The translations under genes were made by a program, and so were the position numbers. Source: Panicum virgatum (lineage: Eukaryota > Streptophyta > Magnoliopsida > Poales > Poaceae). Taken from it: a DNA stretch of 64,000 bases. This document shows, in pieces, positions 1 through 11,251 of the stretch; the stretch's first letter is position 1; each line of letters begins with the position of its first letter. The stretch covers positions 56,721,922 to 56,785,921 of the forward strand of contig NC_053149.1 in assembly GCF_016808335.1 (NCBI RefSeq), given 5' to 3'. The notes under the pieces are model-generated. The model was given only the letters and a program-made list of their open reading frames with translations. It had not been told where the DNA came from and did not search any database.

Positions 1-26
1 TAGCTGTTTCTCAACCTTCTGCCCAG

Positions 27-596
27 GACAAGCTATTGTATCTGCTGTAACAAGTGGGAGTAGACGGTACTTTCTTGGTACTGATAGCGCTCCCCATGAT
101 AAACGGAACAAAGAATGTTCATGTGGATGCGCAGGAATATACAGTGCTCCTGTTGCCTTGTCTCTTTACGCGAAGGTATTTGAAGAGGTAACCTCTATCT
201 CTAGAACTCTTTGCTTATCAATCATCTTTGCTTTTGAGAGAATAAAGAGAATATATAATCATTGATCACTACTAGATTTCAAGAAATTATCTTTCTGTTT
301 CACGACACTAGTTGCGAAGTGTAACAAACCATGTGGATGCTGAAAATTCTTTCTGATTGTATTTTTTTGGGGACATGTTTCCACAATTTCAGGCCGGTGC
401 CCTAGATAAGTTAGAAGCATTTACAAGCTTCAACGGCCCTGATTTTTATGGCCTACCAAGGAACACATCCAAGATTGTCTTGAGAAAGAGTGCTTGGAAA
501 GTTCCCGCAACCTATAAACACAGTTCGGGGGAGATTGTGCCTATGTTTACTGGCAGCACCCTTGATTGGCTTCCATCTGATCAGCCTGAAGAATAA
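27..596 (+). CDS. PYR4: Dihydroorotase, mitochondrial, C-terminal two exons (partial)
   Basis: Third enzyme of de novo pyrimidine synthesis: it cyclises carbamoyl-aspartate to dihydroorotate; in plants it is targeted to mitochondria. Two exons are visible, 27-187 and 393-596, joined by a GT-AG intron. Exon 27-187 begins with the last two bases of a codon and encodes [10 protein letters not shown], then [11 protein letters not shown] and [20 protein letters not shown], a block typical of class II (PyrC-type) dihydroorotases; the Asp of GTDSAPH is the family's catalytic metal-site residue. The second exon gives [20 protein letters not shown] and ends at TAA 594-596. The first part of the gene, with the HxH metal site, lies left of the window. 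A 3' UTR probably follows to about 1060. Identity is clear from these motifs; the exact upstream exon is not visible. Confidence 0.93.
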
Positions 597-950
597 ACAT
601 GTGCATTATTGGACGATGCACTTGGTGGGAATCGATAAGTGGAGGCATTCAGGCATTCCAGTTGTTTTCCTCCTTTTCTGTTTGAATCCGCATAGGAAAC
701 TGTCTTCAGTCGTAAGCTGCCTCTACGTGGAATTCTTGAAGGCAAGATTAGCGAGAATAACATATGGAATGCAACAGCGAAATGTCTGCTTGTTAAATCA
801 TGTATCCTGTTGGGATTGCAGACTTGCAGTACAATTGCAGAAACAGGTCACAGTGTACTGTTTTTAGGGGTTGTCTACTGATCTAGACATCAGGGCACTC
901 TTGATGAATGAATAATTGAATACCAGCTTTGCAGTTACATCGCTGAATAA

Positions 951-1008
951 TTGACATCTCTCAGTTCCTTTGTCACAACTTGACATCTCGCAGTTCCTTT
1001 GTCACAAC
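951..1008. repeat. 29-bp direct tandem duplication in presumed 3' UTR
   Basis: Two adjacent copies of a 29-base unit starting TTGACATCTC at 951 and 980, differing at one base. They sit between the dihydroorotase stop and the PPR gene end, where the two genes converge. Confidence 0.8.
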
Positions 1009-1132
1009 TTTGTCCTGTCTGAATCCTGATAGACTTTAGGACAATTGTTGTCCGGTTGCTCAGACTCGCAGTTGCGGAAGATGCATGCCGTCAGTCGTCA
1101 CACTGGCATCGCCGTCGATCAGTAGCAAACTC

Positions 1133-2293
1133 TCACCATGTGCTCCTCCCTCTGTCGTCAACATCCAAATTTTCATCACCGTCGTCATCACGGATGTAAC
1201 TCAGCAGCGCTCGCAGCTCGCGAGTACTCACAATGCCCCTCTCCTCCATCTCCCTTGCTAGTCTATCAGCATCCTCCCGCTTCCCGGCCCTCCATAACTC
1301 CTCCACCAATGCCCTCCTTGTGATGTCATCCACCACCCTCCCGGCCCTGGCCATCTCCCACATCACCCGCTCCGCGTCTTCGGCCTCTCCGGCCATAGCC
1401 AGCGCACTAACGAACGCGTTGCACGCTGGCTCCGTCGGCAGGAGGCCCTTCTCGCGCATTTCGTCGAACAGCTCCCGCGCGTTCCTGGTGCGGCCCTGCG
1501 CGCTCAGCCCGTGCACGAGGTAGCTGTACGTGGACGCGTCCGGCTCGCACCCGTACTGGGGCTGCATCTGGTGGAACACGCGCAGCGCGTCGTTGAGGTG
1601 CAGCGACTGCGCGTAGCCCCTGACGAGCACGTTGAGCGTGCGCGTGTCCGGCGGGATCCCCTCCTCGAGCATCTGCCTGAACAGCGCCGACACGTTGTCC
1701 ATGTACATGTAGTGGATCAAGGTGTCGCCGCGGCCGCGCGACAGCAGCGCGGTGAAGAGCGCGTGGTACGTGTCGGCGGAGGGGCGCGCCGCGGGGTCGG
1801 GGGAGGCGCGCATGAGGGTGTAGACGTGGAAGGCCTTGCCGAGCCTGCCGAACTGGCAGTAGAAGTAGAGCGCATCGCGGAGGAGGGGTCCCGGGGAAGG
1901 GAGCGACGGGAGGAGGGAGAAGGAGAGCGCGCAGGCGCGGTCGAAGTCGGCGTACAGGTCGGCGGCGGCGAGGCGCTTGATGGCGACGAGGAACAGGGCG
2001 GGGTCGGGGCGGATGGCGGGGAGGCGGAGGGAGTGGGTGAGGAGCGGGAGGAGGAGGCGCGCGTCGGAGGTGGAGGCGAGGGAGGAAGCGAGCACGGGCG
2101 GGGTGAGGCGGGACGGGAGGGATGCGATGGCCGCGGAGATGGCGTCGGGTGACGGCGGCGGCGGGTTGGGGCCGCGGCGGCTGCGGCGGAAGCGGTGCGG
2201 CGTGCGGCGGGATCGGGTGGAGAATGGTACGTGGCCGGAGATGGACGCGGGGGCGGCGGCGAAGCGGAGGATGCGGCGGAGGAGCGTGGTCAT
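1133..2293 (-). CDS. Pentatricopeptide repeat protein, organelle-targeted, single exon
   Basis: Predicted 386-residue P-class PPR protein. PPR proteins bind organellar RNA, one repeat per base, and act in its processing, stability or translation. The chosen start at 2293 gives MTTLLRRILRFAAAPASI, an Arg-rich, acid-free leader that looks like a mitochondrial or plastid transit peptide; an in-frame ATG further upstream (2392) would add an unlikely leader and run into the neighbouring MITE. The second half holds recognisable 35-residue helical repeats, for example NVLVRGYAQSLHLNDALRVF, YSYLVHGLSAQGRTRNAREL and NAFVSALAMAGEAEDAERVM. There is no E/DYW tail; the end is acidic and short. It is small for the family and resembles the At2g27800/At3g25210 type, but that assignment is from memory and tentative. 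Confidence 0.85.
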   Translation of the reverse strand: MTTLLRRILRFAAAPASISGHVPFSTRSRRTPHRFRRSRRGPNPPPPSPDAISAAIASLPSRLTPPVLASSLASTSDARLLLPLLTHSLRLPAIRPDPALFLVAIKRLAAADLYADFDRACALSFSLLPSLPSPGPLLRDALYFYCQFGRLGKAFHVYTLMRASPDPAARPSADTYHALFTALLSRGRGDTLIHYMYMDNVSALFRQMLEEGIPPDTRTLNVLVRGYAQSLHLNDALRVFHQMQPQYGCEPDASTYSYLVHGLSAQGRTRNARELFDEMREKGLLPTEPACNAFVSALAMAGEAEDAERVMWEMARAGRVVDDITRRALVEELWRAGKREDADRLAREMEERGIVSTRELRALLSYIRDDDGDENLDVDDRGRSTW

Positions 2294-2367
2294 CGCTGCC
2301 GCAGGCGCATTTTTTTTTTTTGAGCAGGCCGCAGGCGCATTTGAGTGGCTAGGGATGGGGACGCCAG

Positions 2368-2705
2368 GGGCCTGTTTGTTTGAGTAGCACAACTACGACA
2401 CACGATTCCCGAGAAAAATTTTTATATATATGGAGTACTAAACGAAGTTTATTTGTAAAATTTTTTTACGGATTTGTGTAATTTTTCGAGACAAATCTAA
2501 TGACGGTAATTAATCGATGATTGGCTACAGTGATGCTACAGTACCATCCTCTAATCGCGCGGTCAAAGTCTCATTAGGTTCATCTCGCGAAGCCGCGTAG
2601 GGTTATGGAGTTAATTTTGTAAATTACCTTTATTTAGTACCCTAATTATTGGTTAAAATTTTTGTGCTACTCATGCTACTGTACTACTGAAAACCAAACA
2701 GGCCC
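2368..2705. mobile_element. MITE, Tourist/PIF-like, between divergent genes
   Basis: 338-bp non-coding element bounded by GGGCCTGTTTGTTT and an inverted AAACCAAACAGGCCC; the inversion continues inwards (GAGTAGCACAA against TTGTGCTACTC). The interior carries the ATTAATCGATGATT, GCTACAGTGATGCTACAGTA and TCATTAG words seen in the other MITEs here. The target duplication is unclear (CAGG on both sides overlaps the ends). It fills most of the spacer between the PPR and S4 starts. Confidence 0.85.
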
Positions 2706-2866
2706 AGGAACGGGTGTATTTTTCACACAGGACTCCAGCATTCCGGCCCGCCCAAAAGGCACCGGACGGACCAGACCCAACCACGCAGGCACACAGCCAC
2801 ACACAGAGGTCACAGAACACCGGGCTGGAAACCAGAGGCAATTCCTCGGTTACTTGGAGGGTGGGG

Positions 2867-5800
2867 ATGGCCGCCGCCGCCCTCACGTTGGCGAGTCCTC
2901 TCCGGCGTCTCCTCCGTGCTCCCGGAGTCATCTCTGACCCGTACTATTTCATCACGCGAGGTAAGCCCGAACGCCCATCTTATTCTTCGATTTTTGCCTC
3001 TCCGCTGACGCTTGGCCCACCCGCGCCGCAGGGCGATGTAGCACCGCCATTTCCGTCGCCGCCGCAGCAGCCAGGGACTCGGCAGTGAAAGGGAGCGTGG
3101 ACAGGAATGCAGCCGAGGAAGTCAGGAACATCCTGGATATGGTAATTTATTCCCCACCTTCACGACAATTGGAAAATCAGGCTCAGTGCGTCCTCATTGA
3201 ACTGAGTAGCTGCTAGTGTTCAGAACCTAGTGAATATAGCTATTGAACATAAGCAGCTTGTAGGGGTGTATGTGTTGGCTTCTGATTATTGCGTCTAATT
3301 AATTGCCTTGAAATCAGGTGCTTCCATTGCACTTGACATTTCACTAGCCACTACCAGTATCGACTATTGAGTTATGTTCAAGCTTAACTCTGAGTGAGAG
3401 AGTATTGGGGACTTGGGGTAAATCACAAACATGGGCCATGAGAAATGCTCAAAGTGCAGCTGTTTCTCTATTGTCCTATGAGAGGGGTCAACACTAAGAG
3501 TGCTCATTTGGTGCATGCAACATAAACCTTTAATTACATTCAATTGATAGGCTTCGAAGATAGAAATCACCCATGTCATATCCTTGTCATAGATAAATGA
3601 GTGATGACAGTTCTGGAGTAGTCATATTCAACAGATAAATAGCAGATGGAAAAAGAGACCTTTTCCCACTTCGGTGGGCATTGCAGTAGAAAAAGGTATT
3701 TTCATTTATTGTAGTCTGTAAATGATGGATGAAACAGATGTATCATACATTAGTATCTTATTGCTCTTCTAGAAAAAAAGGACAAGAGAAAAACCACTAT
3801 CTGATTTGTTGTCATTTTGGCCTACGCTGTAGCATTGAGTTCGTAGTTTCATGCATGAACTTTGGACATCATCACTGAAAGTTTATTTTTGAAGTCTGAA
3901 AAGGAAATTTCATATTCCAAGGATAAAAAATAATATACACGGCAATATCTATATTTGTTTGTTTATTTTAGTATTCCTCAGAAATATATCCTGGTTCCTC
4001 TTAGGGCTCAGAATGCTCAGGTCAGAATTTTGAATTATGAAGGTCATATTCTTTGGTGAATAAACAGGCATAACCCACAAAACTCAGGGTACAAATTTAC
4101 TATAAGATTCACCCTGAGAGCCAAAGTGCCACGCTGTTGGGCTGTACAGTAGTTGGCAAAATATGAGTAGACTCTAGATCTATGATGTGTCATTTTTCTT
4201 TGTAGGCATGTTTGTTTCCGTTATATTTGAATCAGATGGTAATCATAAAATGTGCCGATTTGGTTGTCGATATGGTTATTTTTGCTATCTGTAGATTTGC
4301 ACTAACATCTAGCTTATACAGGCAGAAAGGGCTTCCAAACGAAGAGATGTTCTCCACACCAATTTTCTTACTCCACCTATAATACAGGAGGCTATGTTGG
4401 CAATTGAGAAGTTAGCAGATATAAAAGCAGTAGCTCAGGGTGGCTACCCGCAGGTGAAATTAAATACTCAAATGGAAATTTGCTAGTTGCTTCTATAAGG
4501 CTATCTAGTTTCTCATTCTTATATTTATATATATAGGCTGAGCGGTGTCGAATTTCTGTTGGACACCCGGACTCTATGACAAGTAACCCAGATGTAGTTG
4601 CTGCTTTGAGGTTTTCTCAGTCTTACCTTATAAGCATTGCTATCTGCTATATAAGCTAACTTTGAGGCCAACCCAGCATCTCAGGGAATTTCCGATTGGA
4701 ACCCTGTTCTCATGGTGACTTTCTTGGTGCCATCCTCGGAACAGGAATAACACGGGAGAAGGTTGGAGATATTCTTTTACAGGTTTCATGCTTTCCCAAT
4801 CACTTTTTTTCTGAATGATCTGGTCATTTACCACCATTTTCCCTTTTGTCATTGAAATGTCTATTTGATTTTTGTTAGGGGGAAAGAGGTGCTCAGGTCC
4901 TTGTTGATCCAGAACTTGTTGACTATCTGATTTCTACTCTCGAAAAGGTAGAATAGATATCTTACAATTTGTGCATTTGTTCTACCACAATTCACAGTTT
5001 ACACGAGTTCTTTTTAAAAAAAAAACAATTTACACGAGCTCGTTTTGTACTTATACCTGATTTTCACATTAATGAGTTATGAGTATGGTGGAGAAGGCCT
5101 GAGATAGTTTATTCTCACATTTGACCATTTTTTGGTCTGGTGTGATGCAAAGGACACAGAACTCATAGCAGTGTTACTAGTTGCAGCGTTTTTTGTGTAC
5201 TCATATATTTGGAATTACAGTGTGCTATGTTCTGATTTGTTCTCTGGTCATAATGGAAAGGCTTTCTTAGTGATTTTAGTATGTCATGTTATGAGTTTTA
5301 GCTAAATCTATTTGCTAACTTGACTGACATTCATGTACTTTGATTGCCTTTTTTTATTATCTGATTTTGCTCACTACAAATCCTTCTAGTTACGGTCTAT
5401 TTTGGCTTAGCCCAATTCATGCATGATTCCAGATATTTCTAATGGGATTTTATTCTACAGGTGGGGAAAGTTGGTGTTTCATGCACTCAAATTCCTTTGC
5501 TCGCTCTAGAATATGAACCACCAAGGTTTTCTCATGTGATCTCACACCTTGAACCCTATAAGCTTTCTTTCAAAATTCTATGCTGTAAAAGCCTGGTAAA
5601 AGCAACTCAGGTTTTCCTTTAAACTGCAGGACCAAGTCATTTAAAACTGTAGAGTCATCCCTCAGGGTTGATGCCTTGGCCAGCGCAGGATTTAAAATCT
5701 CACGCACAAAGCTTGCTAGCTTGATAAGGTATGAACTTTGAGTTGTCATCTATCAACTATATGTGTATCCTAGCGGAATTGTTTTTTTTGTGGTCTATTC

Positions 5801-6639
5801 TAATGTCCACTGTTCCTCTTTTTGCTTATTCAGTGCCGGGGATGTTCGTGTGAATTGGGCGCCAATTTTGAAAAATGGAGTTACCCTCAAATCTGGAGAC
5901 GTTGTTTCTGTCAGTGGGATGGGAAGGTTAAAGGTAATTGAAAAAGAAAGAATATGATAATCTTATCTTTTAAGTTATAAATGACTGACCAGTCTTGTAT
6001 ACACTAAGAATCTAGGATAACCTTGTCATGTTGCTATTGTTACCTACTTTACTCTGATACCGCTAGTTTCTTGGTTTTGCTTGAGAGGCCTTTAGTCTAT
6101 GTTGTTTCATAAATATGTTTGAACTTCTCTTATTCTTTAGTCCATCAGGTTGGATGTTGTATGTTTCACTTTTGTTCGATATTTTTTTGACTATATAATG
6201 CATGCAAACTTGTTCTGTAAATGAAGCAACTGAGAACAGTCCTTGGGGTCAGGGTAGCTTTTCCTCATCTGTTGGCCATATAATGACAATGTATGGTGTC
6301 CCATGAGCACAGAATAATAGCTTATTGTATCATTGCTGATCTGATGCTGTTCCTTATCCTGAGTTTGTGTAAACATGTTAACAGTTAGTTGGCTAACCTT
6401 TTTGGTCTATATTGACGAAGCATATTGCTTTGATCAGATGTTAGCAAATGGCCAAATATATGCAGGCCACTGAAGTTTTTATTGTTTTGAAAACTACTGA
6501 AGTGTCTTACTTTAGATTTGCAGTATGAAGTTATCTGCTTGGATTATTTATGGTTACTTGTTCATTTCTTCTCTAGATTGGGGAAATTGTAACTACTAGG
6601 AAAGGAAAGTATGCGGTTGAGTTGATTCAATATTTGTAA
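2867..6639 (+). CDS. S4-domain RNA-binding protein, chloroplastic (PSII S4 / YlmH type)
   Basis: Ten exons with GT-AG junctions and consistent phase: 2867-2960, 3032-3141, 4322-4453, 4537-4610, 4677-4782, 4879-4947, 5461-5525, 5630-5728, 5834-5933, 6577-6639, giving 303 residues. Residues 1-45 form an Ala/Arg/Ser-rich plastid-like transit peptide (MAAAALTLASPLRRLLRAPG). A YlmH-like middle follows (FLTPPIIQEAM, SHGDFLGAILGTGITREKVG, GERGAQVLVDPELVDYL), then a C-terminal S4 RNA-binding fold at about 220-300 (SLRVDALASAGFKISRTKLA, AGDVRVNW, LKSGDVVSVSGMGR). The family occurs in cyanobacteria and plastids as the photosystem II S4 protein; S4 folds bind structured RNA. The exon 5 acceptor at 4677 was chosen because an earlier AG would cause a stop, while this one gives ALSISGNFR. 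Orthologue from memory: At1g53120. Precise RNA target unknown. Confidence 0.9.
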
Positions 6640-7944
6640 GCTTGGGACTGATCTACAGTCTTTTCACAACTGGAATTGAAAGGTATTTATTTTTTTTATA
6701 CCTATATGTTACTAGATTCTTGTATTAGCATCTAAGGGGAGCAGAAATGTCGCAAAATTGAGTATATTCTTTAAGGGGAAAACTATTCATACTATCAGAG
6801 TGTGCGAGGCCTGGGCAGTCTTAAACTTGCTTGTGCTGCTGTGCTAGATTAAAAGAAGAGGAACCATCCTGCGCTCTTTTTGGATACTGGAGTCTGGTCT
6901 TGCGTGAGTTGAATGCTTTCGTTGGACATATAGCACTTTTCATGCATAAGATCCATTGGCTGCTGTAACTTTGGAAAACAATTCTCTGAGGTGAACAATT
7001 GCATAAACTCGTCAGTATAGCTTCAGTATTTTGAATAACAAGCACCAAAGGGTCAGGGTGCTTCTATTACCTATCCTGGTTTCCATTGTTTTGGTGCTAT
7101 CACTGACACTGTCAGAATCACTCTTTGAACTGCTACTTCTGTTAGAGCTTATTCTGCTCTAAATAAAGCTAAAAAATGATAGAGAGAATGATTTATGTTG
7201 TGAAAAAACAAAAAAAGGAAACTGTTTTGCTGCTCATCTAACTTTTTTGATACTAAATAGCATACCCTTTTCCATGTTTGATACCATGTTTGATACGACC
7301 ACGTCCTGGACTACTTGCATTGTCAATCACCAAACATGTGAAACGATTATGACAAGATGATAGGAAATCATTTTGCAATTGGGACAGTTGATAGCTGCTG
7401 GCCATAGATTCATAGGCTCCTGGCCCTTTTAATGCTAAAAGGATTGACAATGAGCATACCTTGTTATGGGTTCTGTGGTTCTTGATTGCAAAATCATCAC
7501 AAGATTCAGTGCCCAGAGATGCAAATTGTGCAAGGGTCTTAGTGTTGCATATGTTTATCCCAATGTTACTCATCCTGTGCTCGTTTTCTTGGAACAGGAT
7601 GAAGTAAAGGTCCCGTGGCACCAGTTAAAGCCTTTTTTGTGTGTGTCAAAAGTTTAGCTTTTAAGGGATCTCAAGAAGGGATGTCCTCAAGTCCTTGTAC
7701 ACCTCGATCTATTTGCTACAGTTTTTTCTTCTCCTTTTTCGCTAGTACGTGCTACTAATGACACAACAGATAGTGTCTTTGGTGGTGCGTTTAGATTTTA
7801 GAGATAGTTTTGTTCTTTCTTCTGCTTGAACGAAGAAAATGCAAGCGTTCTCCTTTTTTACAACATAATATTCTGGTAGGTTTCATGTTTTCTTTCACAG
7901 AAATATCCTACAATATCTAAAGAGATATACTACTGTTAGTAGTG
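6640..7944. other. 3' UTR and spacer without a recognised gene
   Basis: The S4 gene's 3' UTR probably occupies the first few hundred bases. The rest is AT-rich with only short reading frames that resemble no protein I know. No terminal repeats were found. Confidence 0.6.
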
Positions 7945-9027
7945 TGTCGGTACCCTGTAGCAGGGATATCCGCTTCTACTGCAGCAAGCCAGGACTCCCG
8001 TAGTCATCTATGACTGCGCCTTAAGGGGCGGAGCAGCCGGCCCCACGGGTCAGGCTCCTACCTCACCGGGCCAATGGCCCCAGACCCGCTCCCCGCTCTA
8101 GGATGGGTCCGGTGACGCCACGTGTCCCTGAGGAGGGGAAGCTCCGAGTCAACAGCCGAGGGCCCGGACCCCCCATAGGTGTCCAGGACCTCCCCGCGCC
8201 TGTCCGGACCTCCCGCGCACGTAGAGCCAGCGTACCGCGGGGGGGGGGGGGGGGTCCGGAGGGGCCACGTGTCCCGCAGGTGCGCGCGTGGGTCTTCCGC
8301 TGGAAGACTTGCCCACCTACCGCATTCAATGCGGGTGGTTGAGGCGTGCACTGCCGCCGCGACACGCGAGGCAGCTTTTGTCAGGTCTCACTGTAGACCG
8401 CGTATTACCGAGGTACACAGTGCAGCCGCCTGCGCCGCATCCGTGCAGAGCCCGTCTGCCGCATTAAATGGATACAACAGCACGACATTTTTCCATCATG
8501 CCGCCTACGCCGCAAGCTACACGGCCCGTTCAGTTACGCTGCAGGCGACGCCGCAAGCTACGCCTGGCGCCGTTTCGACAAGACAACGCATGGGCATGCT
8601 GGACGGAGGATTCCCAGGAGCAGGCAAGGAAATCCAGGAATGAGATCTCCATCACCTGCAACGCCATAATGTATGAGCAGTACGTTATTTTATACTACAT
8701 CATTGGGCCCACCTGTCGGGGACCCAACGACCATGTACGCGCCTCCCTTGAGATATAAAAGGGAGGCGCTCACTGTACACAATAGGCTCTCGAGCTCACT
8801 CGGACACACCTCAGACTCTCTGGGGACTCAGCTTCACAACACAAGCAATACAACTCACAGTGGACGTAGGGTATTATGCTCCGGCTGCCCGAACCACTCT
8901 AAATCTGTTGTATTCATCGTGTTCTTTGGGCGAGATCGAACTAGTCCTAGCTAACCCCCGAGTACTCACCCTCTGGACTTAGGCGGGTGCATTCTGCCAC
9001 CCGGCTGTGGTTTACCACACCACGACA
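7945..9027 (+). mobile_element. Solo LTR (gypsy-like family), + orientation
   Basis: 1083-bp sequence starting TGTCGGTACCC and ending CCACGACA, the inverted TG..CA ends of an LTR. A TATA box (TATAAAA, 8754-8760) precedes a GC-rich repeat-like stretch, so transcription would run rightwards. Flanks TAGTG and CAGTG are a near-match for a 5-bp target duplication. No internal region or second LTR is present, so it is the product of LTR-LTR recombination. Its ends and the stretch around 8862-8915 (CAGTGGACGTAGGGTATTA in one strand) match the LTRs of the 28995-33393 element, so both belong to related families. A run of about 16 G lies near 8239. Confidence 0.82.
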
Positions 9028-9681
9028 CAGTGTTATGTCAAAAGTAGGGCATCACATGTTTGTAAAGCAGTAAAGGTTTTGTGATGTATACAGCCTTGCG
9101 GGACTCTGAATGCGCTAACTTGACAGCCTGTGTCAAGCGGTTTGTTTGAACTTTGAAGCCCAGCAATTAATTGGCCAGGAACAAATAGACTGCTAGTCTG
9201 CTACAGCTACCTTTCCTTGAAGTTTTCTTTGGAGGAGGTGCCAAAAGCTTGGTCAGTCACATGCTCCTACCAGCGTAGACTAGGTGTTTCTTTCTCACAA
9301 ATTGTAGTAACATTTCAGCATCAGATGGCGTTTGTCGCCTCGTGATTTTTTTCTGCCAAAGATAACCACTCGGTGGTCGATAAAATGAAACTACTGGCAA
9401 GCATCTGAATAAATATCTGATGAATGGCAAGCCGGCTTTGTAATATCTGACAAGTCTGATGGTGTGTGAGTCCTGGGAATTGGATGTAATGGTACAAAAT
9501 AAGGCCATGTTGTTTGTTTGCCTTGATGTTTGGGTATCAGCAGATATTGGATCATTTGGTCTGATGACCACTTTAAAGTAGACCATTCTCAAAGCTATGC
9601 CTTGAAATGCTTTTAGTTACTTGGGTCAGTGGTACAGGTGAGAGTGAGCTGCACTTTCCGAAACAGAATCATACACATTTA

Positions 9682-9913
9682 GGCCCTGATTAGTTCCCAA
9701 AATTTTTTCAACAGTACCCGTCACATCGAATCTTCGGACACATGCATAAAGTATTAAATGTAGTTGAAAAAATAATTAATTACACAGTTCAATTGTAAAT
9801 GACGAGATGAATCTTTTAAACCTAATTAGTCCATAATTGGATATTAATTACCAAATAACAACAAAAGTGCTACAGTACCCAAATCCAAAATTCTTCACAA
9901 ACTAAACACAGCC
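9682..9913. mobile_element. MITE, Tourist/PIF-like, TTA duplication
   Basis: 232 bp from GGCCCTGATTAGTTCC to CTAAACACAGCC, flanked on both sides by TTA, the target duplication of PIF/Harbinger-type elements. Non-coding. Confidence 0.85.
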
Positions 9914-9916
9914 TTA

Positions 9917-11242
9917 GACACTTCTACCACAAGATTACTTTGAGCCGGCGTGACGATGTCCTTTCTGGCGTGAAGATAATCTAGATTAGTCCCCAGTCTC
10001 TGCACTGTCAAGTTCCAGTTTGCTTTGCTCCAGCTGCTGCCTTTTCCGTCGAGTTCCTCTTGGTTCCTTTCGCGGTCAAACTTGTGGCAAGTGGCTTCGC
10101 TGGATGTGCCATAGTTGCGACAAATTTGACTCCGGGTCTAAAATATGCTCAAGGTTTTCCTTGGTTTCTACGCTCGCTATACTTAAAAAAACACACAAGC
10201 CCAATGCTTAACTTCTGCTTGTCCTAGCGTAGCCAATAGGGACCTCTCGTTGCCTCTTTAATCCCCAACGAAGACTTGACCGGTTCGGAGGATTCGAGAC
10301 GATCTCGCGTAGCGATGGCCCCACCATAAGAAGGTTATGCCGTCGTCCTTTGGACTAGAAGAAAGAATAGCACTAGTGGATAAAATGTGTTGGCTGTTGC
10401 AACCTAGCTTTTCCATGCTCAACTACTCTCTTGGTGGTTACCGAAATGTTTATAGCTGTTGACTGACTTCATCTCTCTTTTTTTTTTTGGAGAAAGACTG
10501 ACTTCATCTCTGTGCTGATGCACCAAATGTTTGCAGTTTTTATGCGCTCATGTACCTGATCTCTTTGTGACTTTTACATGATTATCATCGTGAATTTATA
10601 GACCAAAATAAGAGCCGATGCAGCAGCACTGGGCGGGTCTATTTCTAGCATGCGTGATTGGCCACGCTACGAAGGCCGCCCCGTTGCACTGCAGCCACCG
10701 CCGTTGTCGCTAATCTCGTCACAATTCCGCCTCCGGTCCGAGTGCCCCCCTCAAGATGCTCGCGAAGTGGACACGCTTCGAATCAAATGGCGAGCGTGCC
10801 TACAAAACAGCAGTTCGTCGCTAAGGGTGTATCATTATATATCTATAATGACTCAGCCACACGCCAACACATGAGAAAAGTCCACCATGGACCCGTCACT
10901 AAATCTTAGCTCGAGAAGTAAAAAATGTTACAAGGAAATTGACATTGTCACTGACTCACTCACTGAGCAAAAGAGGGGATCGGGAGGGGTAGCAAGTTAG
11001 CAGCAACTAGCACGAATGAATTCTAAAGCATCCCCTTGTCAGATAGATGTATAAGCCATGATTGAGCTTGCCTGCATTTTTTTTCTTCTCCGAGACTCCG
11101 ACTACAAACGACATGCGTGTTATCTGAAGCCTAGTAAGTTCATTATTGCGAGATCCATTCCGTCGCCGTCAGGAACGTAACACATGGCGTGCAAGCACCT
11201 CCCTAATCGCACCCACCCCCAATCATCCACACCACACGCACG
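9917..11242. other. Spacer without a recognised gene
   Basis: Only short reading frames, none similar to a known protein. GC content rises locally near 10640-10790. A 15-base direct repeat (GACTGACTTCATCTC) near 10460 and 10497 brackets a T-run. No transposon ends were recognised. Confidence 0.5.
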
Positions 11243-11251
11243 GGTCTGTAG

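Noticed and set aside
1511..2387. Plus-strand frames opposite the PPR gene
   Set aside because: Antisense shadows in GC-rich coding DNA, composed of Gly/Glu/Arg runs without any domain.
4640..4852. 70-codon minus frame over exon 5 of the S4 gene
   Set aside because: Antisense shadow of a well-supported exon.
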